Shown: piece by piece, positions 1 to 11,515 of the stretch
How positions within the stretch are numbered: position 1 is the stretch's first letter
Layout: the number at the start of each line of letters is the position of its first letter
Notes under the pieces: generated by a model
Seen by the model: only the letters and a program-made list of their open reading frames with translations
What the model was told of the DNA's origin: nothing
The model's database searches: none
Made by a program: the position numbers and the translations under genes
Origin: Ipomoea triloba
Taxonomy: Eukaryota > Streptophyta > Magnoliopsida > Solanales > Convolvulaceae
Direction: 5' to 3'
Assembly: GCF_003576645.1 (NCBI RefSeq)
Contig: NC_044927.1
Coordinates: 10,978,066 to 11,042,065, forward strand
DNA: 64,000 nt

Positions 1-652
1 GGGATGAGGTTTGAACCTAAGACCTTTCTTATATAAATTAATGGGTAAGTTAAAAGTTAACGGAATATTAACGAAAAAGAGAATATTTAACGAAAAATTT
101 AACGAATAACCATATAATTAAGGATAAATTAGAAAATATCAAGGAAAAATATAAATCTAAACAATCTGAACCATCCATTTGATTTAATAATTTGACCGTC
201 ATTTTTCTACCCATTATAGGCCTAACTTTCTTTGGCTCTTATCTTAACTATTAACTACTATATACTATATAATAAAGCAATATTGTGGCTGAAAAAATTT
301 TCCAGTCCAAGTGTGAAAGCATTTTCATAGAGATGTAAAATTATTATGCAAATTAGATTAGTAAAGTATGAATGTATTTATTGTGTTCATATTTACTGCA
401 ACAAACAAAACATAATTACAAGTTTCAATAACTACATTTATTAAATTACAAATAACTTTTACAATCTCCAAAACTAACATTAATTTATTAAAAATAAATT
501 TAAAATTCAAAATAAATTTAAAATTCAAAATCAATATTCACATTAACCCCTACATTTATTTCAAGACTATAAATAAGTCATTATAGCATTACTTTATAGT
601 CATCAGAATTAGTATTGGTTACGACAAAGAATGTGCAGGAAGGGCTCGGGAG
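1..652. other. AT-rich spacer, no gene seen
   Basis: This stretch is AT-rich and broken by stops in every frame. I see no coding exon, RNA gene or terminal repeat. A short direct repeat of 'aaataaatttaaaattcaa' type lies near 488-530. It is the left flank of the small ORF at 653. Confidence 0.6.
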
Positions 653-781
653 ATGGGGTGGGTGGAGGTCAATAAGCGGGGCGAGTCTAGGATCCGAGGA
701 TCAGAGGCGGCAAATACAGACCTCCAGCTTGCCGTGGCAAGAGAGTTACAGGCTTACCACGCAACTATTCTAGGCACTAGA
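653..781 (+). pseudogene. 5' part of a small ORF cut by the retrotransposon
   Basis: An ATG at 653 opens 43 codons that run without a stop up to the 5-bp target site ctaga (777-781). The same reading frame continues at 27808, directly after the second ctaga, for 74 more codons plus a stop. Deleting the insertion and one target copy would therefore leave one ORF of about 117 codons. The local GC content is higher than in the flanks. I do not recognise the protein. It could be a host gene exon or part of an older transposable element. Frame continuity is seen directly; that it is a gene is inference. Confidence 0.4.
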
Positions 782-1146
782 TGTTACGAAGATGAATGCA
801 GACTATCTACACAATAAGCGGATCACACGTCCACCTCTAAAACTGCATGACTATGTCTGCTCCTAAATTATCTAGCTTTTTGACTTTGTCTTTATTTATT
901 TTTAATTATTCTAGTTATTAAATAAAGCCAACAACCATGTAGGCATTTTGATAGGGAGTTGTTAGAATAATAGCTTTTATATATAGCATAGAAATAAAAT
1001 GAAGGGACATCATCTTGGATTTAAGAATTCTCCTATCTTCTTCTGGTGTTCTTTTCTCCCTCAATAGCTTTCTTTTCTGGAGGTCTCCACCCTCGAAAGT
1101 GGAAAACAACAGCAAAACAAAAACAACCACAAAATAATTCCTAACA
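782..1146 (+). repeat. 5' LTR of the Tekay-like element
   Basis: The 365-bp LTR begins tgttacga and ends cctaaca. It is matched piecewise by 5473-5549, 11366-11515 and 27665-27802. It is preceded by the target copy ctaga and followed three bases later by a primer binding site. Confidence 0.93.
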
Positions 1147-1149
1147 TTT

Positions 1150-1168
1150 TGGTGCTTTCATTGAGAGC
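1150..1168 (+). other. Primer binding site of the Tekay-like element
   Basis: TGGTGCTTTCATTGAGAGC lies 3 bp after the 5' LTR. It starts with TGG, as expected for pairing with the CCA end of a tRNA primer. I did not assign the tRNA. Confidence 0.7.
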
Positions 1169-1171
1169 AGA

Positions 1172-2540
1172 ATGACCAACGACGGAGAACAGACCCGTCA
1201 CCACCGTGCTTTGGAAGAGCAAATTAAGCAGCTCCGCGTGTCCCAACAGCAAGCCGTAGAGGAGTTCCGACAAGCCCTAACGACCCAAAATCGTGCGCTC
1301 ACTGATGCTATGAATACTCCTGTGGCAGACTTAAGCTCTGCGGGTCACTCAGACCCCTAGTTTGCCGGTCGCGTCGACCTCGACCCAACGCGCTAACACA
1401 TTTACGGTAAACCAGAATGCGGGCATAGCGCCACCACGGCTTCCCTGTTGCGACATGTCCACCTTCGACGTAACCAATGGATGCACAGAAACCAACAATT
1501 GTCTTCTTGGAGGGCGTTTACTACAGCTCTAGAACAACGGTTTGGCCATTCCTCGTACGTGAATCACCGTGCGACGCTATTTAAGCTTACCCAGAAAACT
1601 ACGGTTGCAGCTTACCAATCAGAATTTGAAACCATTAGCAACTGGGTTACCAACCTACCTCCCGAAGCTTTACTCGACTGTTTTTTATCTGGCCTAAAGC
1701 CCTCAATTCAAGGTGAGTTATCCATATACAAACCCACTACACTTTGTGATGCCATCGCAATGGCCAAATTGGTTGAGGACAAACAACGTGATACAAGACT
1801 GTTGCACCCAAACCCACCGTTATTACCTTTACCGGCTCCTAAAAACTAGAACACAAATCCTAGGACAGCCCTACCGATTAAGCGACTTACTGCTGCCGAA
1901 CTCCAAGCCCGCCGAGCACAAGGATTGTCTTATAACTATGACAAGCGGTTTCTGCCAGGTCACCGGTGCCAAACAAAACCATTTTTGTTGCTGTTAACCG
2001 ATGACCAAACTGACACCAACAACGAGGGGAATGATCCGGAAACATGCGACGAAGATGGGGTCATTGAACATCAAGACACGCCAACGGAGATTCCAGAAAT
2101 TCACTACATGCGTTGGGTGGTACCCCGGGCCTGAGGACTTTCTGGTTGACAACTTGCATTGAAGGACGAAAATTTACCATGTTGGTCGACACTGGTAGCT
2201 CACATAACTACTTACAGCCAAGGTTAGCTCATTATCTTCATCTTCCGGTGGATAACACAACTCGCTTTATGGTCTCTATGGGGAATGGTGAACGACTTCA
2301 GAGCGAAGGAATGTGCTTGGATGTACCCTTTATCATGCAGGGCGCATAATTTGAAGCGGATTTTCATGTCTTGGAGTTTTCAGGTGCGGATGCAATTCTA
2401 GGTGTTCATTGGTTGGAAGGCTTGGGGCAGATTGTTACAGACCATAAAAATCTTTACGATGGAGTTTGAATATAAAGGCAAACATGTCAAGTTAGAAGGT
2501 ACAGCCACTCCTGCCACTACAGTTGTCACTTTCACCAGTT
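1172..2540 (+). pseudogene. Degenerate gag-protease of the Tekay-like element
   Basis: An ATG at 1172 opens a gag N-terminus with a coiled-coil-like, Q- and E-rich start, but it stops at 1360. Gag homology resumes at about 1480 in another frame (WMHRNQQLSSW, then a capsid-like stretch to 1830). The intervening part is missing, which points to an internal deletion near 1440-1490. A zinc-knuckle remnant (YNYDKRFLPGHRC, first Cys positions lost) is at about 1930-1970. The aspartic protease with VDTGSSHNYL is at about 2184-2215, and its flap and C-terminal LGVHWL part at 2400 lies beyond a stop. In an intact element gag packages RNA and the protease cleaves the polyprotein. Here both are broken. 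Confidence 0.85.
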
Positions 2541-5458
2541 GACGAGACTATCCCAAACCAAAGCCATATCACAATGTTTCCTGGTACTCCTAAAAAATAC
2601 TTCCCCTGAACATTCCTTCCCAGATACGCATCCCGACATACAAGGCCTACTAAACCAATTTTCTGATGTCTTTAGCATCCTGAAAGGGTTGCCGCCAAAT
2701 CGAGAATCCAATCACAGGATTACCCTCCTCCCCCATCAGAGCCGGTGAATGTTCATCCATATCGCTATCCACACTTCTAAAAGGATGAAATTGAACGGTT
2801 GATACAAGAAATGCTACAAGAACATATCATTCAACAGTCCACCAGCCCCTTCTCGTCATCGGTTCTGCTGGTTAAAAGAAGGACGGAACCTGGAGATTTT
2901 GTGTTGACTATCGGGCACTCAACGCCATCACCGTTCGGGACTGGTTCCCAATGCCGTCAGTGGATGAGTTACTTGATGAATTGCACGGGGCAACAATGTT
3001 TTCAAAACTGGATTTGCATAGCGGATATTTTCAAATACGAGTTCACCCGCCAGACATTCCCAAGATCGCTTTCAGAACTCATGAAGGCCACTATGAATTC
3101 CTCGTGATGCCTTTCGGATTATCTAATGCGCCGACAACATTTCAAGCCACCATGCATTTAGTTTTTAAACCGTACCTACGGAAATTTTTCCTAATGTTCA
3201 TCGATGACATCCTCGTCTATAGCCACTCCATGTCTGAGCATATCCAGCACCTTCGGGCTGTCTTGGAAATCCTCCGCCAGCACTAACATTACGCAAATTT
3301 TCCAAATGTGAATTTGGTCAACATAGGTTGGAATACCTTGGCCATTTTGTGTCTGTAGATGGCGTTCATGTGGATCCATCTAAGATTCAGGCGGTGGGGA
3401 ATTGGCCAAAACCGAAGTCAGTAACTGAGGTACGAGGGTTCCTCGGACTTACCGATTATTATAGACGATTTGTTTGCGGGTATGCTTCTATTGCAGGGCC
3501 GTAACAGAGTTACTTAAAAAAGGGGGTTTCACGTGGGGATCCGCTGCCGATAAGTACTTCTGTGAATTGAAAGAGGCTATGACTAATGTTCCAGTGGTCC
3601 GTCTACCAAATTTTGGACAACCATTTACGGTGGAAATTGATGCTTCAGGTAGTGCAGTTAGCGCCATTCTATCGCAAGAGAGACACCCCATAGCCTATTA
3701 TAGCAAGAAGCTACCACCTCGTTATCAGGGAGCTTCGGCTTATAGTCGCGAGATGTATGCGATCACGGCAACCGTGAAACGTTGGAGGTCCTATTTATTA
3801 GAAAGGCCATTTACAATTGTCACTAATCACCAAAGTTTGAAGCAATTATTGTCCCAAACTATTCAAACTTCAGAGCAACAGCGTTGGTTAACTAAGCTAT
3901 TGGGTTTTGATTTTAACATTGAATACAAAGCCGGGGTAAACAATCGCGGTCCGGATGCCCTATCACGATGGACTTTAGAAGCAACTGCGGGGCTGATGAC
4001 CATCGTTGTCACTACAACCACATTACTCTCCAAAATTAAAGCCGCTTTGACTAAAGACCCAATTGTGCTGGACATTGTCAAGAAATTGCAGACAGAAGAT
4101 GAAGTTGATTCAAAGTTCTCTTTGAAGAACTGTATCATTTACTACGCCGGCAAGGTATATGTTCCTACTGTGAAGGAGTTGCGGCACAGGTTGCTAGAAT
4201 TGTTCTATGGATCATTGATCGGAGGACATTCTAGTGAACACAAAACTTACACACGCCTTGTAGCTGCGTTCTACTGGCCTAAGATGCGTCTAGATATTCA
4301 ACGGCATGTCAAGGATTGCTCCATCTGTCAACAAATTAAACCAGAGAACTTCTGCCCCCCCCGAAAGGGTTATTACAACCATTGTCGATCCCTTCCCAGG
4401 TTTGGGAAGACATCTCTATGGACTTCATCACCTCATTACCGCCATCAAATGGCAAGGTTGTTATCTAGGTGATTATTGATCGTCTGTCGAAATACGGCCA
4501 TTTCTATGCTTTACTTGAGGGGTTGATGGCTCCTAAATTGGCCAAATATTTTGTTCATGAATATGTACGTCTCCATGGTTTCCCTCGTTCTATTATCTCT
4601 GATCGGGATCCTTTGTTCGTTAGCATGTTTTAGAAGGAGCTTTTTCGCTTACAGGGTACGAAACTGAAGCTCAGCACGGCTTACCATCCTCAAACGGATG
4701 GACAAACGGAAGTGCTCAATCAGTGTCTCGAAATGTACTTAAGAGCTTTTGTCAGCGACTTTCTAACTAGATGGGTGCAAACTCTACCTTGGGCAGAGTA
4801 TTGGTATAACACTAGTATACATAGTTCTACAGGTTTCTCCCCTTTTCAGGTTGTGTATAGAAGGCCTCCACCACCACTTATTGGATATTCAAGTGAAAAC
4901 ACACCAATTGACTTGTTAGACACAGCCTTGCTAGACCGAGAAACTTTATTGGCCACGCTCAAACTCAACCTTCAACGAGCACAGGAACGTATGCGGGTCC
5001 AAGCAAATCGGCACCGTCGTGACAAAGAGTTTGCAGTAGATGATTGGGTGTATGTCAAATTACAGCCATATCGCCAAGGTTCTGTCGCCCGGCGTCGTAA
5101 CCACAAGTTGGGAAAATGTTTTTTTGGTCCATATCAAATTCTGGCAAGGGTGGGCAGTGTCGCCTATAAGTTGGCATTACCTGACACTTCATGTATCCAC
5201 CCGGTGTTCCACGTCTCGCTTTTAAAGCTCTGTCCAAATCCGCATGCTGTCACGCATGTCCATCCTCCGGCCTCAGCTGCTCACTTCCCAACCCCTCTAT
5301 GTATTCTTGCTCATAGGACAGTGACAGAGAATAAGAAGAGGCTACAACAAGTTTAGGTTCAGTGGGACCAAACATCGCCCTCCAAAGCTACCTGGGAATA
5401 TTGAGGCCCGTTCCACGATACTTTTCCACACATTAGCCTTGAGGACAAGGCTACTTCT
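2541..5458 (+). pseudogene. Degenerate pol (RT, RNase H, integrase, chromodomain) of the Tekay-like element
   Basis: The RT starts near 2780 and is shifted in frame around 2900. The [27 protein letters not shown] and FIDDILVYS motifs lie at 3000-3225. RNase H spans about 3500-3970, with EIDAS, REMYA and the VTNHQSL motif. The integrase zinc-finger region (H-H then CSICQQ) is at about 4225-4340. Its catalytic core crosses at least two stops, with HGFPRSIISDRD at 4575 and AYHPQTDGQTE at 4680. A C-terminal region with the IHPVFHVSLLK motif precedes a chromodomain-like tail at about 5300-5450. Stops and shifts at about 3288, 3500, 4470, 4632 and 5356 rule out a functional polyprotein. Confidence 0.88.
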
Positions 5459-5472
5459 GATGGGGAAGGTAA
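5459..5472 (+). other. Polypurine tract of the Tekay-like element
   Basis: The purine-rich run gatggggaaggtaa sits immediately before the start of the 3' LTR. This is the expected position of the plus-strand primer. Confidence 0.7.
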
Positions 5473-5549
5473 TGTTACGAAGATGAATGCAGACTATCTA
5501 CATAATAAGCGGATCACACGTCCACCTCTAAAACTGCATGACTATGTCT
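5473..5549 (+). repeat. 3' LTR of the Tekay-like element, piece 1
   Basis: It matches 782-858 of the 5' LTR with one visible substitution. It stops at ...atgtct, where the CACTA element begins. Confidence 0.92.
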
Positions 5550-5559
5550 CACTACTACA

Positions 5560-5940
5560 GAATTGGTTTACGACGACACTTAATAGACGGCGGTTTTTTA
5601 AATTACTGTCGTCTAATATAGTTTGTGATATTACGTCACATAATAGACGACGGTTATTTAAATAACTGCTGTATATACCTTAATTAATTTTGTTACGTCA
5701 CATAATAGACGGCGGTTATTAGAATAACCACCATATATACCTTAAGTAATATTTTACGTTACATAATAGACGGCGGTTGTTAAATAAACGCCGTGTATAC
5801 CTTAATATATATTTTTTAATTGTACGTATATAAGGCGGTTATACAATTAACTGCCGTGTATATGATATTTCATTTATTAATATTTTTAAATATTTAGAGT
5901 ATATATTGTGGTTATACACAAATCGCCCTATATATGATAT
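5560..5940 (+). repeat. Left subterminal repeat array of the CACTA element
   Basis: At least five imperfect units of about 60 bp contain the core 'tagacggcggttattt' with varying spacers. They degrade away from the terminus. Confidence 0.75.
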
Positions 5941-6943
5941 TTTAAAAATTAATTTTAATTTTTTTTATAATATATACTGTGGGTTTAAGAAACCACCTTA
6001 AATAAGTTAATTAAAAATATATATAGACTTTTTTCAAAAAAAAAAAAATATATATATATATATATACTAACCATATAAGGATTTACGTGGGAAAAAAAAA
6101 ATATAAGACGGTTAAATAAAAAAAGAAGGCGGTTAAATAAAAATATAAGGTGATTTAATTAGATTAGTATTGAGATTAAGGTAGTGTATATATGTTGCGG
6201 ACGCTCCCAGCATGCGGCGAATGAACAACGAACGGCTTCTTCTTGAATTTGCGACGTCGATCTCCTTCTTCATCCATTGACGACGGACGATGCTGGGCAA
6301 AGGAGAACGCAGAAACAACGGACGGCTTCTTCTTGAATTGTCGCTGCTTGGCTTCTTCTTGAATTGCCTCTGCTTGGCTTCTTCTTGCTGCAGTCTTCTT
6401 GGCTTCTTCTTGTTGCTGTCTTCTACGCAGAAACGCAGGTCGCCGCTGCTGGACGCTGCCGTCGCCGCCGACACGCCGTCATCGCTGCTCACACCATCGC
6501 CGCTACTCAGGTACGTAATTTACGTATCGTATTTTTATTTTATACTGTTTTTTTTTTTTTGAAAAATACATAGAGTAATTTAATAATTCTAGGGCTTAAC
6601 AATTTTATATAGTACTTTAATAATTTTAGGGTATTATTTTATAAAATTGAGCATAAAATGTCTTAATGTGCTAGCTAGGGTTTAAGAATATTCATGTACT
6701 TTCTTATAGTATTATATGTGATTTTGGATTTTTAAAAGTTTTTTGTTTTTATGTGATATTGTATGTCTTAATATTTACTTTTCAAGAATATATGTTATTT
6801 AATTATTTGTGAATTTCTTTTTCTCTAGCTAAATCACTTGTGTATAGATTTATTTATGCGTAAGAGGTGCTTGATAAAATATCTATAAGAGAAAAAGAAA
6901 CCAAAGCCAACCAGTACATAGTTGAATAAAACATTAGGTAGGT
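5941..6943 (+). other. CACTA internal non-coding region with a repeat-rich leader
   Basis: From 5941 to about 6180 it is AT-rich with a short (TA)n near 6050. From about 6190 to 6510 it is less AT-rich and contains several near-copies of a 'cttggcttcttcttg' motif, which ends near a possible splice donor (caggtacgt) at about 6509. It could be the leader exon of the Ulp1-like gene. No domain is recognisable in its short ORFs. Confidence 0.4.
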
Positions 6944-7181
6944 GTGGGCCCGTTTGCTAATCTACCAGAGTATATGATCAATTTTACTTGGATGAATTTA
7001 GTAAACATGGTGGTCACTGGGAGAGTTTTTAAGGCAGGAGTTTTGAAGGCGGGAAGCAAACTTCATTCTCGTACGGTATTAGATAACCAAATAAAAGTGC
7101 TTGTTGACAAAGTCATTGATAAAGAAGCAAAGCTGTCTATTCACTATGAAGAAGCGGAGACTACAGTAGGTGAAACATTGA

Positions 7182-7265
7182 GCCATTTTATAGCTTGGCC
7201 AAAGAAACTGCCATTTTATAGCTGCCATTTTATAGCTTGGCCAAAGAAACTGCCATTTTATAGCT
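7182..7265 (+). repeat. 42-bp direct duplication in the CACTA coding remnant
   Basis: 7182-7223 is repeated exactly at 7224-7265, and a shorter 28-bp sub-repeat (gccattttatagcttggcc...) is also visible. It breaks the reading frame of the Ulp1-like exon. It may be a real slippage product or an assembly join (see findings). Confidence 0.8.
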
Positions 7266-7790
7266 TGGCCACAAAAACTGGTGGAACTGTGTCCTACATC
7301 TGATGTGCCTGATGAGGTATTTTGTATATATTTTTTATATGTCTATTTTATGTTGAATATTTTGTACTTAACTAGTCAATTGATAAAGTAGATTGTAAAC
7401 AGTCAGTTGTCCAGAAGTCTCTCGTAATGCATGGTCTTGATCCACACAAGTTGATTGCTTAGTGTAAACAACTATACTGCATTGTAAAGGGTTTGACAAG
7501 TGATGTTACTATTCGCTTGACTGATGAGATCTTCATGATAAAAGATTATGATTTGTTTCTTTTAAAGAAAGAGATGTTGCGTTTTCTAGCAATGAAAACA
7601 ATTGATGTCTCTAACATTTTATTCTTTATGTGGTAAGCTCTTTATTATCATTTTATTATAATTTAGCGTTTGTTTATTGTCTTGTTTAGGAATAACACTT
7701 GTTATAAATTTTTAATAGACTTCTTTATGATCAATTTTGCTTGGCAAGGAAATATACATATGGCTTTTTAGATCCGAATTTCATACAACC

Positions 7791-9777
7791 TGTTAGGAAT
7801 ATTTGTAATAAGATTTTGATGAGCCAAGAAATGTATTTTAGTTTGAAAAATTAGAAACCCAAAATTTTCGTAAGCTAATGTACCTAAAGAGTCAAAAGTC
7901 AACTTGGAAGAATTCTTGAAGAAGGAAGGAACTTGGTTCGAATCCGATGGAGGTTAAATTTAATTGGAGCACAAGGAGTAACAAACGGTTGAAGCAGTAG
8001 AGATGGTAGAAGACTTGTAAAGATGGTTAAGGGTCTCTAGTTCGAATCCCCTAAGCCACGAATTTTTAGGAAATCAGAACTTCTCAGAATATTACTACTT
8101 ATATATTATTTAGAGACATAGTAAACAAAAGATTGAGCGGAGCATTGGAGTTGAACTTGGCAAATAATCTAAGTGGTGCTACGTTCGAATTCCAGGAGAA
8201 TTTATTTTGAGAAAAATTAATTCAGATGAAAATGCACATTGAAGACTGCAAAAATGCACATGGAAGATGCGAAAATTCATGAAGGAATATTACAAGGAAA
8301 TAATACAAACACTAAGGACAAAAGAAGAATATTACAAGGAAGTCATACAAACACAAAAAGACAAAGGTGTATAAATTTGATTTGTTCAAAGTATCCCACT
8401 TCAACGGATATATTTGACTGATTTGCTCAAAATGGTTTTGAGCTGTGGTGGAGGTACGGAGATACGAAAATAAGGAGAAGAGGTCTATTGAACACTACAC
8501 TACAAAATGGAAGGGGAAGAGGTCTATTGAACACTACACTACAAAATGGAATATGTCTACAAACACTACACTACAAAATAATGTGAACTGTGGAATAAAT
8601 ATATCAACTCAACTCAAAGTAATCTGATTACATTGTGGAATATATCAACTCTATATCAACTCAACTCTCCAACGGAATTAAGGCCAGAAGAGAAGAGGAG
8701 CAATTTCAGGAGGAATATAAGGAAAAGAAGAAGGAGCAATTTCAGGAGGGAAAGGAGGATCAGGAGGAATATCAGGAAGCGGAAGGAATACGGAGACTTC
8801 AATAAGCACATCAACAATAAAGAATTAATCTTTTCCAACGGATTAATTCTTTCATCAGCTATAAATACGAGACACTTGAGCAAGAAGAGAAACGGAGATA
8901 TACAAGTGAAAGGCAAGAAAAGCAGTGTGATACATCTGAGAATAGCAAAGCAAGAAAAATCCGAAAAACCAAAAATCCATATTTTTAGTTCCTGAGAGTT
9001 GGAGAAAAATATTTTCTTTTACTACCTTGTATCAAAATTTCTACTGAGTGTAGATAGAGGGCTGAGTAACAAGAGGAGCTTGTGAAAACCCTAAGGAGTG
9101 TAGCTTTGTGCGAGACACTCGTTGGTGTAGGAGTATAACTTTGTGCGAGATACTCAAATCTCTACTGGGTGTAGATAGAAGTGCTGGGTTGGCACTTGGT
9201 GTTCACTATTGTATCTGGGTGATTGAAGATAGTGAAAGGAGTAGAGTGGACGTAGGCTGGGTTTGGCCGAACCACTTAAAAAATCTCTCTCTCATTTACT
9301 TACTGCCCATATATGTTTTGCTCTATACACATAATATCTGCTTGCACGTACACACACTGATTTGCAAGATTCATATTTGTGAAACCCATTTAATATTCCT
9401 AATCTCTACAACTTGCTTATTTGGTTTTGCTAATTTCCTGCATTCATAATATTTTCAAGACCCAGGCACTATTCATCACTATTCACTCTTATCTGGGTTT
9501 ACCAATTTCTGTTATCTCCTACGTCCGCATGCAAGCCAAATTTATTGTATATCATATTTGAGCTATTCCAAGTATTTCTATCGTATTGCATGTGATATAT
9601 CTCCTCTCTATCACTGAGTTTTAATTATAGCACTTTACGTACATTATTCCGCTGTGCATTTCAAGTTGAATTTATTCACTTGAAATTATTTTAGTTAAAG
9701 TGTTATTAATTTTTAATTTGCTAGAAAAGTCTATTCACCCCCCCTCTAGACTTTTCACCACCCATTCGGAACCAACA
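7791..9777 (+). mobile_element. Solo LTR, Ty1/copia-type, in the CACTA gene
   Basis: This 1,987-bp segment starts tgttaggaat and ends gaaccaaca, flanked by perfect 5-bp target duplications caacc (7786-7790 and 9778-9782). It has no internal coding region, so it is a solo LTR left after LTR-LTR recombination. A TATA-like ctataaata lies at about 8860. The sequences 'ggccgaaccac' and 'attcacccccc' near the 3' end resemble SIRE/Tork-type copia LTRs; the lineage is inferred from memory. A 40-bp imperfect tandem repeat lies at about 8472-8550. Short ORFs in it are not meaningful. Confidence 0.88.
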
Positions 9778-10739
9778 CAACCCATAAGTATTTTATGTTA
9801 TACATACTTTATTTTATACAATGTTGTTGCTTTGAATTTAAATGAATAATAAATTTGTATGCAGTGATCATCGGATGTTGTATGTAATTTGTCCTGAACA
9901 GTTGAAAGTATACTCTTTTGATTCTATGGAAATGAATAAAGAACTTACAGATATTAAGAAAGTAATTGACAAGTAGGTAACTATTTATTTTTATATATTG
10001 TAAAGTAGTATGTTATGTTATGTCATTTAATTTATTTAAATACATGTATTTTTTTTATTTGAATAGTGCACTCAAAACATTACAAGTAAAAAAGAAACAA
10101 GTCAAATAAAATCAAATCCACGACATGGATTAAATGCCAAGTGAGCATTTAATATTTATATAGAATGCATGTTAAGTATAGTTTATATTGTTGCATTATT
10201 TTTATACTCTAAATTTGTTGCAGTGCCCGAAACAACCCGGATCCGTTGAGTGTGGTTATTATGTGATGAAATATATGTTTGAAATTTTGCAAATACAATT
10301 AGATGAAGGATTAGAAGAGGTAAGTAACGGTCACTTCAATATATTTTTAAAATTAGATTTAATTCTTTCTATTATACTAACTTTTTAAATTGATTTTAAA
10401 TTTGTAGGTCCTCGGTAGTCAAAGTTATTCAGAAGAAGAAATTGATCATATAAGAAATTTATGGTGCAAAGGTTTTTGCGATTTTTGGATTACATCTACA
10501 TGCTGAGAGTGAATTGTTATTTACTTATTAATATATTGTATTTGATAGTTGGGATTGATTATATGTTTTTGTAATCGTTATACTTATTATTATATATATT
10601 TAAGTGTATTATTCTTAATATTGAATTATTGTAAGCATTTTAATTTAATACAATTTAATATATAGCATATTATTGTATTTTATATTGTAGATTTAAAAAT
10701 TGTGAAATTATAAAAAAAAAATTAAAAATACATTTATAT

Positions 10740-11362
10740 GGCGATTTGCTCGTGGAACCGTCATATAAAGTATTTTTAAAAAGTAAATATACATGTATAT
10801 ACGACGGTTCTATCTTGGAATCGCCGTATATACATATATATATTTTTGTAATAAATACTTATGACGGCGGTTATTACTCGAAACCGCCTTATAAAGTACA
10901 CTTTAGATGGCGGTTATTATTTAAAACCGCCTTATAAAGTATATATATAATGCATAAATTCGTTTTATACGGTGGTTATTATTCGGAACCGTCTTATAAA
11001 GTACATTGTAGACGGCGGTTATTATTCAGAACCGCCTTATAAAGTATTTATGTAATGTGTAAATTTATTAACGACGGCAGTTATTACTCGAAACCGCCAT
11101 ATAAAGTGCACTTTAGAGGGCGGTTATTATTCAGAACCGCTTTATAAAGTATATATATAATGCGTAAATTTGTTATAGACGGCGCGTATGTTTATGATTA
11201 TACAGCGGTTTTTTAACCGCCGTATATAAGAATCATACACGGCGGGTTTTAAAACCGCCGTAGAAAGTAATTATTTACTAACGCGGCCACCTACACGGCG
11301 CTTCAAAAACCGCCGTGTATGTATAAAAATAACCGCCGTAATAGTTATGTTTTGTAGTAGTG
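10740..11362 (+). repeat. Right subterminal repeat array of the CACTA element
   Basis: About ten units alternate 'gacggcggttattattc' with 'aaccgccttataaagt', many in inverted orientation to one another, ending at the CACTA terminus. The preceding 10507-10739 is plain AT-rich sequence. Confidence 0.8.
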
Positions 11363-11365
11363 TTT

Positions 11366-11515
11366 GCTCCTAAATTATCTAGCTTTTTGACTTTGTCTTT
11401 ATTTATTTTTAATTATTCTAGTTATTAAATAAAGCCAGCAACCATGTAGGCATTTTGATAGGGAGTTGTTAGAATAATAGCTTTTATATATATCATAGAA
11501 ATAAAATGAAGGGAC
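11366..11515 (+). repeat. 3' LTR of the Tekay-like element, piece 2
   Basis: It resumes at gctcctaaatta exactly where piece 1 stopped and continues to gaagggac. The last five bases, gggac, are the target site of the Tat-lineage insertion. Confidence 0.92.

Larger units (their letters stand above)
6944..10506 (+). pseudogene. Decayed Ulp1-like (C48) protease gene of the CACTA element
   Basis: This looks like a multi-exon gene. One exon is at about 6944-7315 (WMNLVN, then HYEEAETTVGETLSHF, then a duplicated FIAWPKKL segment). A second is at about 7391-7620 with an in-frame stop at about 7460. A third at about 7720-7790 ends GFLDPNFIQP. The gene is then interrupted by the solo LTR. It resumes at 9863 with the protease His segment (DHRMLYVICPE) and Asp segment (YSFDSM), then the Cys segment GSVECGYYVMKYM at about 10235-10275, and a final exon ending FWITSTC-stop at about 10408-10506. 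The His, Asp and Cys residues are still visible. Plant CACTA and Mutator-like elements often carry such proteases; the exact role is not settled. Stops and the insertion make this copy dead. Confidence 0.75.
5550..11362 (+). mobile_element. CACTA (En/Spm-type) DNA transposon inside the 3' LTR
   Basis: The left end is CACTACTACAGAA and the right end, read on the minus strand, is CACTACTACAAAA. These are inverted repeats of the CACTA class. The 3-bp target duplication is tct (5547-5549) and ttt (11363-11365), one mismatch. Both ends carry many short subterminal repeats built on gacggcggtt / aaccgccttataaagt, typical binding sites for the transposition proteins of this superfamily. I see no DDE transposase, only a decayed Ulp1-like accessory gene, so the copy is probably non-autonomous. 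A 2-kb solo LTR (7791-9777) interrupts it. Confidence 0.9.

Noticed and set aside
8633..8995. Basic 120-codon ORF rich in R and K
   Set aside because: It is purine-rich LTR sequence with imperfect repeats inside the solo LTR, not a gene.
5560..11350. CRISPR-like regular repeats
   Set aside because: The repeats are the subterminal arrays of a plant CACTA transposon, of irregular spacing and mixed orientation.
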